Source of the DNA: Amorphoplanes friuliensis DSM 7358
Lineage (GTDB): Bacteria > Actinomycetota > Actinomycetes > Mycobacteriales > Micromonosporaceae
DNA length: 64,000 nt
NCBI RefSeq assembly: GCF_000494755.1
Contig: NC_022657.1
Span: forward strand, 9,020,001-9,084,000
Direction: 5' to 3'
Numbering within the stretch: position 1 is the first letter of the stretch; each line of letters starts with the position of its first letter. The notes under the pieces are model-generated. The model was not told the DNA's origin and did no database searches. It was given only the letters and a program-made list of their open reading frames with translations. Made by a program: the position numbers and the translations under genes. Below, in pieces: positions 24,879-33,273 of this stretch.

Positions 24879-24906
24879 CGGGCCAGTATGGCGAAACGGG
24901 CGCAGA

Positions 24907-25578
24907 TCAGCGCGCGTTTATCAGCGCCATCGCCTCGGCGCGGACCTTGCCGTCGCGCTGGAACGCACCTCGCACCGCCGAGGTGACCGTGCGGGCGCCG
25001 ACCTTGCGGATGCCCCGCATCTCCATGCAGAGGTGCTCGCACTCGAGGACGACGATCACGCCGCGCGGGCTGAGCTTTTCCATCAACAGGTCGGCGATCT
25101 GCGAGGTGAGCCGCTCCTGCACCTGGGGCCGCCGGGCGAAGACCTCGACGAGCCGGGCGAGTTTCGACAGGCCCGTGATGCGGCCGTCGACACCCGGGAT
25201 GTAACCGACGTGGGCAACACCCTTGAACGGCAGCAGGTGGTGCTCGCAGAGACTCATCAGCTCGATGTCGCGGACGAGCACGAGCTCCTCGTGGTTCGCC
25301 TCGAACGTCGTGGTGAGCACCTTCGCGGGGTCGACCCGCAGGCCGGCGAACAACTCCGCATAAGCCCGGGCGACCCGGGCCGGCGTACGGATCAGACCGT
25401 CGCGGTCCGGGTCCTCACCGATGGCGATGAGGATCTCCCGGACCGCTTTCTCGATGCGGGCCAGGTCGACGGCCTGCTCGACCGGCGTACCGGTGAGCTT
25501 GCCGTCGACCAGACGCGCGGCGAGGTAGTCAGGCTCGTCGGAGTCGCTGGGCTCCGTCGCGCTGCCGTCGGTGATCAG
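24907..25578 (-). CDS. folE: GTP cyclohydrolase I with non-standard start codon
   Basis: First enzyme of folate synthesis: GTP to dihydroneopterin triphosphate, a zinc enzyme acting as a decamer. Zinc ligands: SLCEHHLLPF and LECEHLCMEMRG. The needed N-terminal helix (ARIEKAVREILIAIGEDPD ... RTPARVARAYAELF) lies upstream of the first possible TTG (25353). No ATG, GTG or TTG exists in frame before it. The best start is CTG at 25578-25576: GGAAGG precedes it by six bases, and CTGA overlaps the ftsH stop in the way ATGA and GTGA do elsewhere here. This gives 223 residues, a normal length. Confidence 0.85.
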   Translation of the reverse strand: MITDGSATEPSDSDEPDYLAARLVDGKLTGTPVEQAVDLARIEKAVREILIAIGEDPDRDGLIRTPARVARAYAELFAGLRVDPAKVLTTTFEANHEELVLVRDIELMSLCEHHLLPFKGVAHVGYIPGVDGRITGLSKLARLVEVFARRPQVQERLTSQIADLLMEKLSPRGVIVVLECEHLCMEMRGIRKVGARTVTSAVRGAFQRDGKVRAEAMALINAR

Positions 25579-27608
25579 AGGTTGCCTTCCACCGAGCCGT
25601 TCGGCGTCGAACCCGTGCTCGGGCTGCCGCCGCCGACGGCGACCTGACCGTCGGCCTCAGCCTGCGCCTTGAGCTTGTCGCGCTCGGCGGGGGTGAGGAC
25701 CGGCGGTGCCTCGGACGGGAGGCGCTTGCCGAAGCCGTTGAAGGGTGCCATCGGAGGACGCTTCTGCACGCGGGCGCAGATGCGGTTCATGTCCTCCTGG
25801 GTGATGGTCTCCTTCTCGATCAGCTCGAGCACCATGTTGTCGAGGACGTCGCGGTACTCGACCAGGATCTCCCAGGCCTCGTCGTGGGCCAGCTCGATCA
25901 GCGCCCGGACCTCGGAGTCGATGTCCGCGGCGACCGAGTCGGAGTAGTCCTTCTCGTGGCCCATGTTGCGGCCCATGAACGGCTCGTCGCCGCTGGTGCC
26001 GTACTTGACCGCACCGAGCTTCGAACTCATGCCGTACTGGGTGACCATGGCACGGGCCAGGCCGGACGCCTTCTCGATGTCGTTGCCGGCACCGGTGGTG
26101 GGCTCGTGGAAGACGAGCTCCTCCGCGGCCCGGCCACCGAGGGCGTACGCCAGGGTGTCGATCATCTCGGCACGGGTCTGGGTGTACTTGTCCTCGGTCG
26201 GCAGGACCAGGGTGTGCCCGAGCGAGCGGCCACGGGGAAGGATCGTCACCTTGTGCACGGGGGCCGAGTGCGGCAGCGCGTACGCCACCAGCGCGTGCCC
26301 GCCCTCGTGGTAGGCGGTGATCTTCTTCTCGTTGTCGCTCATGGCACGGGTGCGCCGCTCCGGGCCGGCGATGACCCGGTCGATCGACTCCTCGAGGAAG
26401 TAGTTCGAGATGGCCCGCTTGTCGTTGCGGGCGGTCAGCAGCGCGGCCTCGTTGATCACGTTGGCCAGGTCGGCACCCGAGAATCCGGGGGTCCGCCGGG
26501 CGACCGAGTCGAGGTCGACGTCGGGCGTGAACGGCTTGCCCTTGGCGTGCACCCGCAGGATGGCCTTGCGGCCTTCCATGTCGGGGTTGTCCACCGGGAT
26601 CTGCCGGTCGAACCGGCCCGGGCGCAGCAGCGCCGGGTCGAGGATGTCCGGCCGGTTGGTGGCGGCGATGAGGATGACGCCACCCTTGGTGTCGAAGCCG
26701 TCCATCTCGACGAGCAGCTGGTTGAGCGTCTGCTCGCGCTCGTCGTGACCGCCGCCCATGCCGGCACCGCGGTGGCGGCCGACAGCGTCGATCTCGTCGA
26801 CGAAGACGATGGCCGGGGCGTTGGCCTTGGCCTGCTCGAAGAGGTCGCGGACCCGGCTCGCACCGACACCGACGAACATCTCGACGAAGTCCGAACCGGA
26901 GATCGAGTAGAACGGCACGCCGGCCTCACCCGCGACGGCTCGCGCCAGCAGGGTCTTACCCGTACCGGGCTGGCCGAAGAGCAGCACGCCCTTGGGGATC
27001 TTGGCGCCGAGTGCCTGGTACTTGGCGGGGTTCTGGAGGAAGTCCTTGATCTCGTGGAGTTCCTCGACGGCCTCGTCGGCACCCGCCACGTCGGCGAAGG
27101 TCGTCTTCGGCATGTCCTTGGTCAGCATCTTGGCCTTGGACTTGCCGAAATTGAGGACCCGGGAGCCGCCACCCTGCATCTGCGACATGAACAGCAGCAG
27201 CAGGATGACCAGAATGGCGATCGGCAGCAGGTTGACCAGGAGGCTCAGCAGAATGCTGTCCCCGGACACCTTGGCGTCGATCGTGCCGGTGATCCGGCCC
27301 GCGGTCTTGGCCTCCTGGACGTCGTTCCAGACCTCATCCGTCAGTTCGTACGGATACTGGGTCTCGATCTTGTCCGTGGACTTGCCGTCGAACCGTTCCG
27401 GTGTCGCCAGTTCGAGCTGGAGCGTCTGCTCCTTGTCCTCCTGGATGACCTTCTTGATGCCGGGCTGGTTGAGTCGCTCGAGGACGACCGAAGTATCAAC
27501 TCGCTGGTAGCTCGGACCACTGGTGAAGAATGAGCTCAGCGCAATCGCACCGATGATCACCAGAATGATCCAGACCACCGGGCGGCGGAAGAAACGCGTA
27601 CGTTCCAT
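25575..27608 (-). CDS. ftsH: ATP-dependent zinc metalloprotease FtsH
   Basis: Membrane-bound AAA protease that degrades misfolded membrane proteins. 677 residues: two N-terminal spans (about 9-29 and 120-140), Walker A GQPGTGKT, Walker B IVFVDEIDAVG, second region of homology DPALLRPGRFDRQI, zinc site HEGGH, third ligand in GAGNDIEKAS. Start taken at MERTRFFRR, the usual actinobacterial N-terminus; an in-frame ATG 96 bp upstream would add a polar tail without a signal. Neither has a good ribosome binding site. The C-terminal tail is Gly/Ser-rich. CTGA overlap with folE downstream. Confidence 0.94.
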   Translation of the reverse strand: MERTRFFRRPVVWIILVIIGAIALSSFFTSGPSYQRVDTSVVLERLNQPGIKKVIQEDKEQTLQLELATPERFDGKSTDKIETQYPYELTDEVWNDVQEAKTAGRITGTIDAKVSGDSILLSLLVNLLPIAILVILLLLFMSQMQGGGSRVLNFGKSKAKMLTKDMPKTTFADVAGADEAVEELHEIKDFLQNPAKYQALGAKIPKGVLLFGQPGTGKTLLARAVAGEAGVPFYSISGSDFVEMFVGVGASRVRDLFEQAKANAPAIVFVDEIDAVGRHRGAGMGGGHDEREQTLNQLLVEMDGFDTKGGVILIAATNRPDILDPALLRPGRFDRQIPVDNPDMEGRKAILRVHAKGKPFTPDVDLDSVARRTPGFSGADLANVINEAALLTARNDKRAISNYFLEESIDRVIAGPERRTRAMSDNEKKITAYHEGGHALVAYALPHSAPVHKVTILPRGRSLGHTLVLPTEDKYTQTRAEMIDTLAYALGGRAAEELVFHEPTTGAGNDIEKASGLARAMVTQYGMSSKLGAVKYGTSGDEPFMGRNMGHEKDYSDSVAADIDSEVRALIELAHDEAWEILVEYRDVLDNMVLELIEKETITQEDMNRICARVQKRPPMAPFNGFGKRLPSEAPPVLTPAERDKLKAQAEADGQVAVGGGSPSTGSTPNGSVEGNL

Positions 27609-27989
27609 ACTGTTGTCGGGCGCCTGATGCGCCCGGACCCTCCTGATCGGCGTCCTGGTCACCTGGGTTGACGAGTCCCCGTCACCGGGCGCCGTCGCAG
27701 GCATCCGGATCGCGGAGACGCTGCCGTTTCAATAGCCTGAGGCCGCTCCGGCAAACCACACCGTCGCGACCGCTACCGATCCGACCCCTCCGGCGCTCGT
27801 GACACTGCGCCATCGGTCACTCGACCGTACACCGTGGGTGCCGCTCGCGACTGCGTCAGCCCGGGCTGCGGAACCCTCACGATCACCGCCCGTTCATCCC
27901 GACGGCGCCGCCAAATACCTACAAAGGCGGACAATACAGCGCACCGTCTGACCGAACACCCGATTTCTGAGAGTCGGCTGGGAGTACGT
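27609..27989. other. Intergenic region upstream of ftsH
   Basis: About 380 bp between the hpt stop and the chosen ftsH start. It should hold the ftsH promoter on the minus strand. The part near 27910-27940 is less GC-rich than its surroundings, but I see no convincing -35/-10 pair. No repeat or RNA gene is evident. If ftsH begins at the earlier ATG, 96 bp of this belong to the gene. Confidence 0.5.
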
Positions 27990-28565
27990 TCAGCTACGGG
28001 CGTACACCTCGGGTTTGAGCACTCCGACGTACGGAACCTCGCGGTAGCGCTCGGAGAAGTCGAGTCCGTAGCCGACCACGAACTCGCTGGGGATGTCGAA
28101 GCCGACGTACTTGGTCGGCACCGGCACCTTGATCGCGTCGGGCTTGCGGAACAGCGCCACGACCTCGACACTCTCCGGCTGACGCGACTGCAGGTACTTC
28201 ATCAGCCAGGACAGGGTGAGACCGGAGTCGACGATGTCCTCGACGATCACGACGTGCCGGCCGGTGATGTCGCGGTCCAGGTCCTTGAGGATGCGCACCA
28301 CCCCGGAGGACGTGGTCCCCGAGCCGTACGACGAGACGGCCATGAACTCCATCTCGGAAGAAGGGCCCTGCCGGCCCAGCGCACGCGCAAAATCCGCCAT
28401 GAACATGACCGCGCCCTTGAGCACGCAGACCAGCAGGATGCCGCCCTCGGCGTCCGCGTAGTCCGCGGCGACCTGCTTGGCGAGCTCTTCGGTCTTCTCG
28501 CGGATCTGCTCCTCGGAGATGATCACGCGGTCGATGTCGGCGTCGTACCAGGAGCCGTCTGCCAT
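27990..28565 (-). CDS. hpt: Hypoxanthine-guanine phosphoribosyltransferase
   Basis: Purine salvage: hypoxanthine or guanine plus PRPP gives IMP or GMP. 191 residues from MADGSWYDADIDRV; a much longer open frame upstream has no homology. PRPP-binding loop VVIVEDIVDSGLTL, purine-site segment VALFRKPDAIKV with Lys, and the C-terminal VVGYGLDFSERYREVPYVGVL are all present. Followed in the conserved order by ftsH; tilS lies upstream. Ribosome binding site weak (AGGCGC). Confidence 0.95.
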   Translation of the reverse strand: MADGSWYDADIDRVIISEEQIREKTEELAKQVAADYADAEGGILLVCVLKGAVMFMADFARALGRQGPSSEMEFMAVSSYGSGTTSSGVVRILKDLDRDITGRHVVIVEDIVDSGLTLSWLMKYLQSRQPESVEVVALFRKPDAIKVPVPTKYVGFDIPSEFVVGYGLDFSERYREVPYVGVLKPEVYARS

Positions 28566-28692
28566 GCGCCTAGCGTGCCGTATGAAGATGGCCTCGCGTG
28601 GCCGGGGGCTGCGGTCCGTGCCCGGACAAGCGCAGGTTATGGGGTGAATCCCCCCAAGAAGTCGGCGGTAGCACCACAGACCGTGACAACTG

Positions 28693-29658
28693 TCACAGGG
28701 CAACCCGGACGAGGTGACCCTCCCGGCGCCCGACGACGATCCCGTCGGGCAACGAGGTCGGCCCTTGCCCGTGCCACGCCGTGACCAGGGCGTCGAGGGC
28801 GACGACGTGCCGATGGGCCAAGGCCGAACCGGGCGCGCCCAGCTCCTTGGCCCAGGCGTGGAGCACACGGCTCCGGATCGCGGCCGGCAGCGCGGCCAGC
28901 GCCGGGACCGGCAGGCCGGCCGGGGTCCGCACGGCGGCCAGGGCCTCGGCAGCGGCCGCGTCCAGGTAGTCGACGTCCGCGGCGACCAGCGCGGCCGTCC
29001 GGGCGAGGTTGGCGACCACGGCCGGGCCGAGGGCCGCGATCAGCGCCGGCAGAGCATCGGCCCGCACCCGGGCCCGGGTGTAGGCCGGGTCGGCATTGTG
29101 CGGGTCGTCCCAGGCAGCGAGCCCGAGGGCGGCGCAGGCTTTGCGGGTGTCGGCGCGGGTCACGTCGAGCAGCGGACGCACGAACACACCCTTGCGGAAC
29201 GGCATCCCGGACAGTCCCCGCGGGCCGCCGCCGCGGGCGAGGGCCAGCAGCACGGTCTCGGCCTGGTCGTCGCGGGTGTGCCCCAGCAGGACCGTGCCGG
29301 CGGTGTTTCGCTCGGCCGCGGAGGAAAGCGCCTCGTAGCGGGCGTCCCGCGCGGCCGCCTCCGGCCCGCCGGGTCGGCCGCCCACGTCGACGGTCGCGAC
29401 CTCGACCGGGTCCAGGCCGACGGACCGTCCCCACTCCGCCACTGCTGCGGCACGGGCGGCCGAGCCGTCCTGCAGGCCGTGATCGACCGTGACCAGTCCG
29501 GCCCGGATGCCCAGACGCGGGGCGACGAAAGCCGTCGCGGCGGCCAGGGCCAGCGAGTCCGCCCCGCCCGAGCAGGCGACGAGGACGGACCCGGACGGGC
29601 CGAGAGCCCGCCGCACGGCAGTGCGGATGGTCGCTACCGGAGGCGGGATCCTGGCCAT
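28693..29658 (-). CDS. tilS: tRNA(Ile)-lysidine synthase
   Basis: Adds lysine to C34 of the CAU-anticodon isoleucine tRNA so that it reads AUA. 321 residues, the short actinobacterial form without the C-terminal TilS-C domain. PP-loop ACSGGADSLAL near residue 28, VDHGLQDGS, LLGHTRDDQAETVLLALARGGGPRGLSGM, and DPHNADPAYTRARVR are typical. It starts 9 bp after the stop of the zincin gene, in the same operon. Confidence 0.94.
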   Translation of the reverse strand: MARIPPPVATIRTAVRRALGPSGSVLVACSGGADSLALAAATAFVAPRLGIRAGLVTVDHGLQDGSAARAAAVAEWGRSVGLDPVEVATVDVGGRPGGPEAAARDARYEALSSAAERNTAGTVLLGHTRDDQAETVLLALARGGGPRGLSGMPFRKGVFVRPLLDVTRADTRKACAALGLAAWDDPHNADPAYTRARVRADALPALIAALGPAVVANLARTAALVAADVDYLDAAAAEALAAVRTPAGLPVPALAALPAAIRSRVLHAWAKELGAPGSALAHRHVVALDALVTAWHGQGPTSLPDGIVVGRREGHLVRVAL

Positions 29659-29667
29659 CCGGTCACG

Positions 29668-30726
29668 CTACGTCGCCAGGCCGACCGGACCGTGCACCCG
29701 CGCCACCCAGGCGTCCGGGTCGCTCAGCTCCTCGGTGCGCGGCAGCGTCAGCGGCGAGCTGAAGATCTTGTTGAAGCCCTCCATGCCGACACGCTCGACC
29801 ACCCCGTGGACGAACTTGTGACCCTCGGCGTACTGCCGCATCTTGACCTCGATGCCGAGCAGCCGGCGGATCGCCTTTTCCAGGGGGTTGCCGCTCTCGC
29901 GGCGCTGGTTGAACTTCGAGCGGATCGCCTCGACCGACGGGATGACCTCGGGCCCGACGCCGTCCATGACGAACTCGGCGTGCCCCTCGAGCAGCGTCAT
30001 CAGCGCGGTCAGGCGGTCGAGGACGGCCTTCTGCGCGGGCGTCTGCACGATGTCGATCACCGACGAGCGGCTGTCGGGGTCGCGCAGCGTGTCGGACAGG
30101 GTGGCGACTCCACGGCGCATGCGCTCGAGGATGTGCTCACCGTTCTGTGAGGCGTCGACGAAGGCCTGGACCTCGCCGAGGAAGTAGCCCCGCATCCACG
30201 GCACGGCCGTGAACTGCGTGCGGTGGGTCACCTCGTGCAGGCACACCCAGAGCCGGAAGTCGCGGGGATCGGCACCGATCTTGCGCTCGACCTCGACGAT
30301 GTTCGGGGCGTTGAGCAGCAGCTGGCCCTGCTCGGAGGAGAACACCTCGAACTGCCCCAGCACGCGGCCGGAGAGGTAGGCCAGCACGGTGCCGGCCTGC
30401 ACCCCGGTGACCCGGGAGCCGATCGCGTCGGCCACCGCGCCCGGCTGCTTGTCGCCGGAAAGGCGCGTGACCAGCGGAATGATCACCTCTTTGAGGCCGG
30501 CGATGTTGACCGCCGCCCAGTCCTTGCGGTCGACGACCCGCACGGGCGGGGGGTCGGCCTGGGACGTCAGCCCCGTGTAGGCCGCGACGTGGCCTGCTGC
30601 CTCGTCGGTCAGGTCGCGCAGTTGAGCCACCACCTGCGTGGCTTCTTCGTAGGACACCGCGGGCCCGGACTTCGACAGCGCGCCCGCGGTGGCGGCGGCC
30701 AGGTCCCAATCAACGAACTGCGCCAT
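29668..30726 (-). CDS. Zinc-dependent metalloprotease of the DUF2342 / F420-associated family
   Basis: 352 residues. Helical zincin-like protein with HEVTH in WVCLHEVTHRTQF, likely two zinc His and the catalytic Glu, then LEGHAEFVMDGVGPEV, which supplies a further His/Glu. The family is conserved between dacB and tilS in actinobacteria (Rv3626c); its substrate is unknown, and the F420 link comes from gene distribution. Start at ATG of MAQFVDWD, with GGTGG five bases upstream. Confidence 0.85.
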   Translation of the reverse strand: MAQFVDWDLAAATAGALSKSGPAVSYEEATQVVAQLRDLTDEAAGHVAAYTGLTSQADPPPVRVVDRKDWAAVNIAGLKEVIIPLVTRLSGDKQPGAVADAIGSRVTGVQAGTVLAYLSGRVLGQFEVFSSEQGQLLLNAPNIVEVERKIGADPRDFRLWVCLHEVTHRTQFTAVPWMRGYFLGEVQAFVDASQNGEHILERMRRGVATLSDTLRDPDSRSSVIDIVQTPAQKAVLDRLTALMTLLEGHAEFVMDGVGPEVIPSVEAIRSKFNQRRESGNPLEKAIRRLLGIEVKMRQYAEGHKFVHGVVERVGMEGFNKIFSSPLTLPRTEELSDPDAWVARVHGPVGLAT

Positions 30727-30775
30727 GCAGACCACCGTACCCGCGCCGATCCAGCGGGCGTCCCTGAGAAAACCC

Positions 30776-32302
30776 CTAGGTGCACCCGCAGGTCACGAGC
30801 TTCGCCGCGATCTTGTCCAGCGCCTGACGGGCCGCGCCGGACTCACCGGTGGCATCCGCCATGATCGCGAAGACCAGCAGCCGGCCGTCCTTGGTGACCA
30901 CCTGGCCGGAGATCGTGTTGACCCCGGTCAGCGAGCCGGTCTTGGCCCGGACCAGCCCCTGGCCGACCTTGTTGGGCGACGGTGTGGCGAACCGCGTGCG
31001 CAGCGTCCCCGACCAGCCGGCGACCGGGAGGCCGCCGAACATGGCGCTCAGCTCGGGGTGCTTCCCGCTCGCGGCCAGCGTGAGCACGTCGGTGAGCAGC
31101 TTCGGGCTGATGCCGTTGTGCCGGGACAGACCGCTGGCGTCGTAGAGGTTGGCCTCGTCGCCGGGCAGTTCCAGCTCGCCGAGTTTGGCCACCATCGCGG
31201 CGGCGGCGCCCTCGAACGAGGCCTCCTGACCGGCGGCCAGGGCGACCTGCCGGGCCATGGCCTCGGCGATCACGTTGTCGCTCTGCTCGAGCATCCAGTC
31301 GACGACGTGCACCAGCGGAGGTGAGTCGACCTTGCCCAGCTCGGTCCCGGGCGCCGTCGAAGGCCCGGTGGAGGCGGGCGTCTCGGCGGCCGCCGGCGCC
31401 TTGCCCTTGGCCACGGCACCGGACGGCAGTCCGAGCTCCTTGGCGAAGGCCCGGCCCGCGGCCATCGCCGGGTCGTTGAAGCGCGGATCGCCGCCGAAGT
31501 CGTTGTGCACCGGCTTGATCCGCCCGGCGTTGGTCATCAGCGACTGGATCCGCGACACCTGGCCACCGGAGATGACGTCGCTGTCCCAGCCCTTCGCGGT
31601 CAGGGGGCCGGTGTAGAGCGAGGTGTCGATGATGACCTTGGTCGGCTTCTGCCCGGCAAGCGCCTTGGAGACCTGGTCGGCAAGCTTGTCGAGCCGGGCC
31701 GCGCCCGGGAACTGCCCCTTGGCGTTCACGGACAGCGTCGGGTCGCCGCCGCCGATCAGCACGACCTCACCGGGGTTCGGACCGGCGACGACACGGGTGC
31801 TCAGCCGGTAGGCCGGTCCACGGGCGGCCAGCACGGTCGCCGCGGTCAGCAGCTTGGTCGTGGAGGCGGGTGTGGTCATCGTGTCGGCGTTCTGCTCGAA
31901 GAGCGACTCGCTGGTCGCGGTGTCGACCACCGACACGTTCACCTGATTGCCGAGCGCGGGCGCCTTGACGAGCGGCCCGATCGCGTCCTTCACCCCTTCG
32001 GGGGTCGGCGCGGTGCCCGTGGTGTCCACCGCGGCCAGCACCGGAGTCGGCGTCGGGTCGGGTGTCGGGGCCACCGTGGGCGCCGTGGTCGGTTCGGCCG
32101 CCAGCCAGCCCTCGACCGGTCCCGGCCGCACGACCAGCACCCCGGCTGCCGCAATGACGACAAACACAACAACTGCAAGAACCGACAGAACGACGGTACG
32201 CCGCGACGAAGACGTACCCGGCTGCGCCGCTGACGCCGGGGCGGCTGCGGGATCCACCGGGCCCGGGGATCCGCCTCCGGGCTGATCCGCCGGTCCGGCC
32301 AC
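30776..32302 (-). CDS. dacB: D-alanyl-D-alanine carboxypeptidase/endopeptidase (PBP4 type), 5' end frameshifted
   Basis: Trims peptidoglycan stem peptides outside the membrane. 508 residues from the GTG here: Pro/Ala-rich start, one span (about 35-58), Thr/Pro linker, then the PBP4 fold with catalytic motifs STTK, SDN and KTG. The GTG has no ribosome binding site and lies in the middle of a Pro-rich run that continues upstream in frame. The proper start is probably the GTG at 32561, with GGAGGAGGGG just ahead, but a 16-bp tandem duplication between the two puts that start in the wrong frame. The gene therefore works only from this internal start, or not at all, unless one copy of the repeat is lost. 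Confidence 0.85.
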   Translation of the reverse strand: MAGPADQPGGGSPGPVDPAAAPASAAQPGTSSSRRTVVLSVLAVVVFVVIAAAGVLVVRPGPVEGWLAAEPTTAPTVAPTPDPTPTPVLAAVDTTGTAPTPEGVKDAIGPLVKAPALGNQVNVSVVDTATSESLFEQNADTMTTPASTTKLLTAATVLAARGPAYRLSTRVVAGPNPGEVVLIGGGDPTLSVNAKGQFPGAARLDKLADQVSKALAGQKPTKVIIDTSLYTGPLTAKGWDSDVISGGQVSRIQSLMTNAGRIKPVHNDFGGDPRFNDPAMAAGRAFAKELGLPSGAVAKGKAPAAAETPASTGPSTAPGTELGKVDSPPLVHVVDWMLEQSDNVIAEAMARQVALAAGQEASFEGAAAAMVAKLGELELPGDEANLYDASGLSRHNGISPKLLTDVLTLAASGKHPELSAMFGGLPVAGWSGTLRTRFATPSPNKVGQGLVRAKTGSLTGVNTISGQVVTKDGRLLVFAIMADATGESGAARQALDKIAAKLVTCGCT

Positions 32303-32561
32303 AGGCGCCTGGGGCTGCGGAAACTCTTGTGGCGGCGGTGGCTGCGGAGCACCGGTGTTGACCGGGACCGCAGCACGGCCGTACGTGGTGCTTGCGGGAC
32401 GTGGTGCTTGCGGGTCGTGGTGCCGCCGGTGCTGCTGGTGTCACCGGTGCCTCTGGTGCTGCCGGTGACGGCACACTGGCCCGCCCTACCGGCGAATGAC
32501 CACTTTTCGACCCCGACACGCCGTCGTACTCAGGAGTGTTCTGTGAATCTTGCCTCCCCAC
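32303..32561 (-). pseudogene. Detached 5' part of dacB (out of frame with the body)
   Basis: From the GTG at 32561 the frame reads VGRQDSQNTPEYDG ... APAAPRPASTT, a Pro/Ala-rich cytoplasmic leader, then goes out of frame at the 16-bp duplication. With one repeat copy removed it reads on as YGRAAVPVNTGAPQPPPP ... into MAGPADQPGG of the dacB body. The strong ribosome binding site belongs to this start. Confidence 0.6.
32383..32414 (-). repeat. 16-bp tandem duplication inside dacB
   Basis: ACGTGGTGCTTGCGGG occurs twice without a gap (32383-32398, 32399-32414), followed by a degenerate third relative starting tcgtggtgc. Sixteen is not a multiple of three, so copy number sets the dacB reading frame. 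Confidence 0.85.
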
Positions 32562-32713
32562 GAGCCCCTCCTCCGTACGTGGCGTCAGACTTAGGGGAGA
32601 CTACAAACATCCGGCACACCGGTGCGCGCGGATCCTCGGGGGGCCTCTTCACGCTCCCGCTCCGTCGCCACGCCCTGCCGGGTCCGACTGCGGGGCTAAC
32701 AAGGGAGCGAACG

Positions 32714-33217
32714 ATGGATTTCGACGTTTTGGTTGAGATCCCCAAGGGTCAGCGGAACAAGTACGAGGTCGACCACAAGACCGGCCGGATCCGTCTGGAC
32801 CGGACGCTCTTCACCGCGACCCAGTACCCGGCCGACTACGGGTTCATCGAGGGCACCCTGGGGCAGGACGGCGACCCGCTCGACGCCCTGGTGCTCATCC
32901 AGGAGCCGACGTTCCCCGGCTGCCTCGTGCGGGCGCGGGCCATCGGCATGTACCGCATGACCGACGAGAAGGGCCGCGACGACAAGGTCCTCTGCGTGCC
33001 TTACGAGGACCCGCGTCAGGAGCACCTGCGCGACATCCACCACCTGGGCGAGTTCGACCGGATGGAGATCCAGCACTTCTTCACGGTCTACAAGGACCTC
33101 GAGCCGGGCAAGTCGGTCGAGGGTGCGACCTGGACCGGTCGTGTCGAGGCCGAGGAGGAGATCCGGGCGTCGTTCAAGCGCGCGGAGGCCGCCGAGCACC
33201 ACGACGAGGGTCACTGA
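32714..33217 (+). CDS. ppa: Inorganic pyrophosphatase
   Basis: Hydrolyses pyrophosphate and so pulls biosynthetic reactions forward; cytoplasmic hexamer, Mg-dependent. 167 residues: EIPKGQRNKYEVD, the signature DGDPLDALVL with its metal-binding Asp residues, and the catalytic DDKVLCVPYEDPR. AAGGGAG lies eight bases before the ATG. Divergent from dacB, as in mycobacteria, with 152 bp between the two presumed starts. Confidence 0.95.
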   Translation: MDFDVLVEIPKGQRNKYEVDHKTGRIRLDRTLFTATQYPADYGFIEGTLGQDGDPLDALVLIQEPTFPGCLVRARAIGMYRMTDEKGRDDKVLCVPYEDPRQEHLRDIHHLGEFDRMEIQHFFTVYKDLEPGKSVEGATWTGRVEAEEEIRASFKRAEAAEHHDEGH

Positions 33218-33225
33218 TCTGACAC

Positions 33226-33267
33226 AAAACGCGGCGGCCGGGCATTTTGCTCGACCGCCGCGTTTTT
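33226..33267. terminator. Two-way terminator between ppa and eccD
   Basis: AAAACGCGGCGG pairs with CCGCCGCGTTTT (perfect 12-bp stem, about 17-nt loop) and ends in five T on the plus strand and A-run/T-run on the other. It serves both convergent genes. Confidence 0.9.
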
Positions 33268-33273
33268 GCGTCG

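Noticed and set aside
31767..32302. Continuation of the frame from GTG 32561 beyond the duplication
   Set aside because: After the 16-bp repeat it only shadows dacB in another frame (Arg/His/Gly-rich), so it is not a separate protein.
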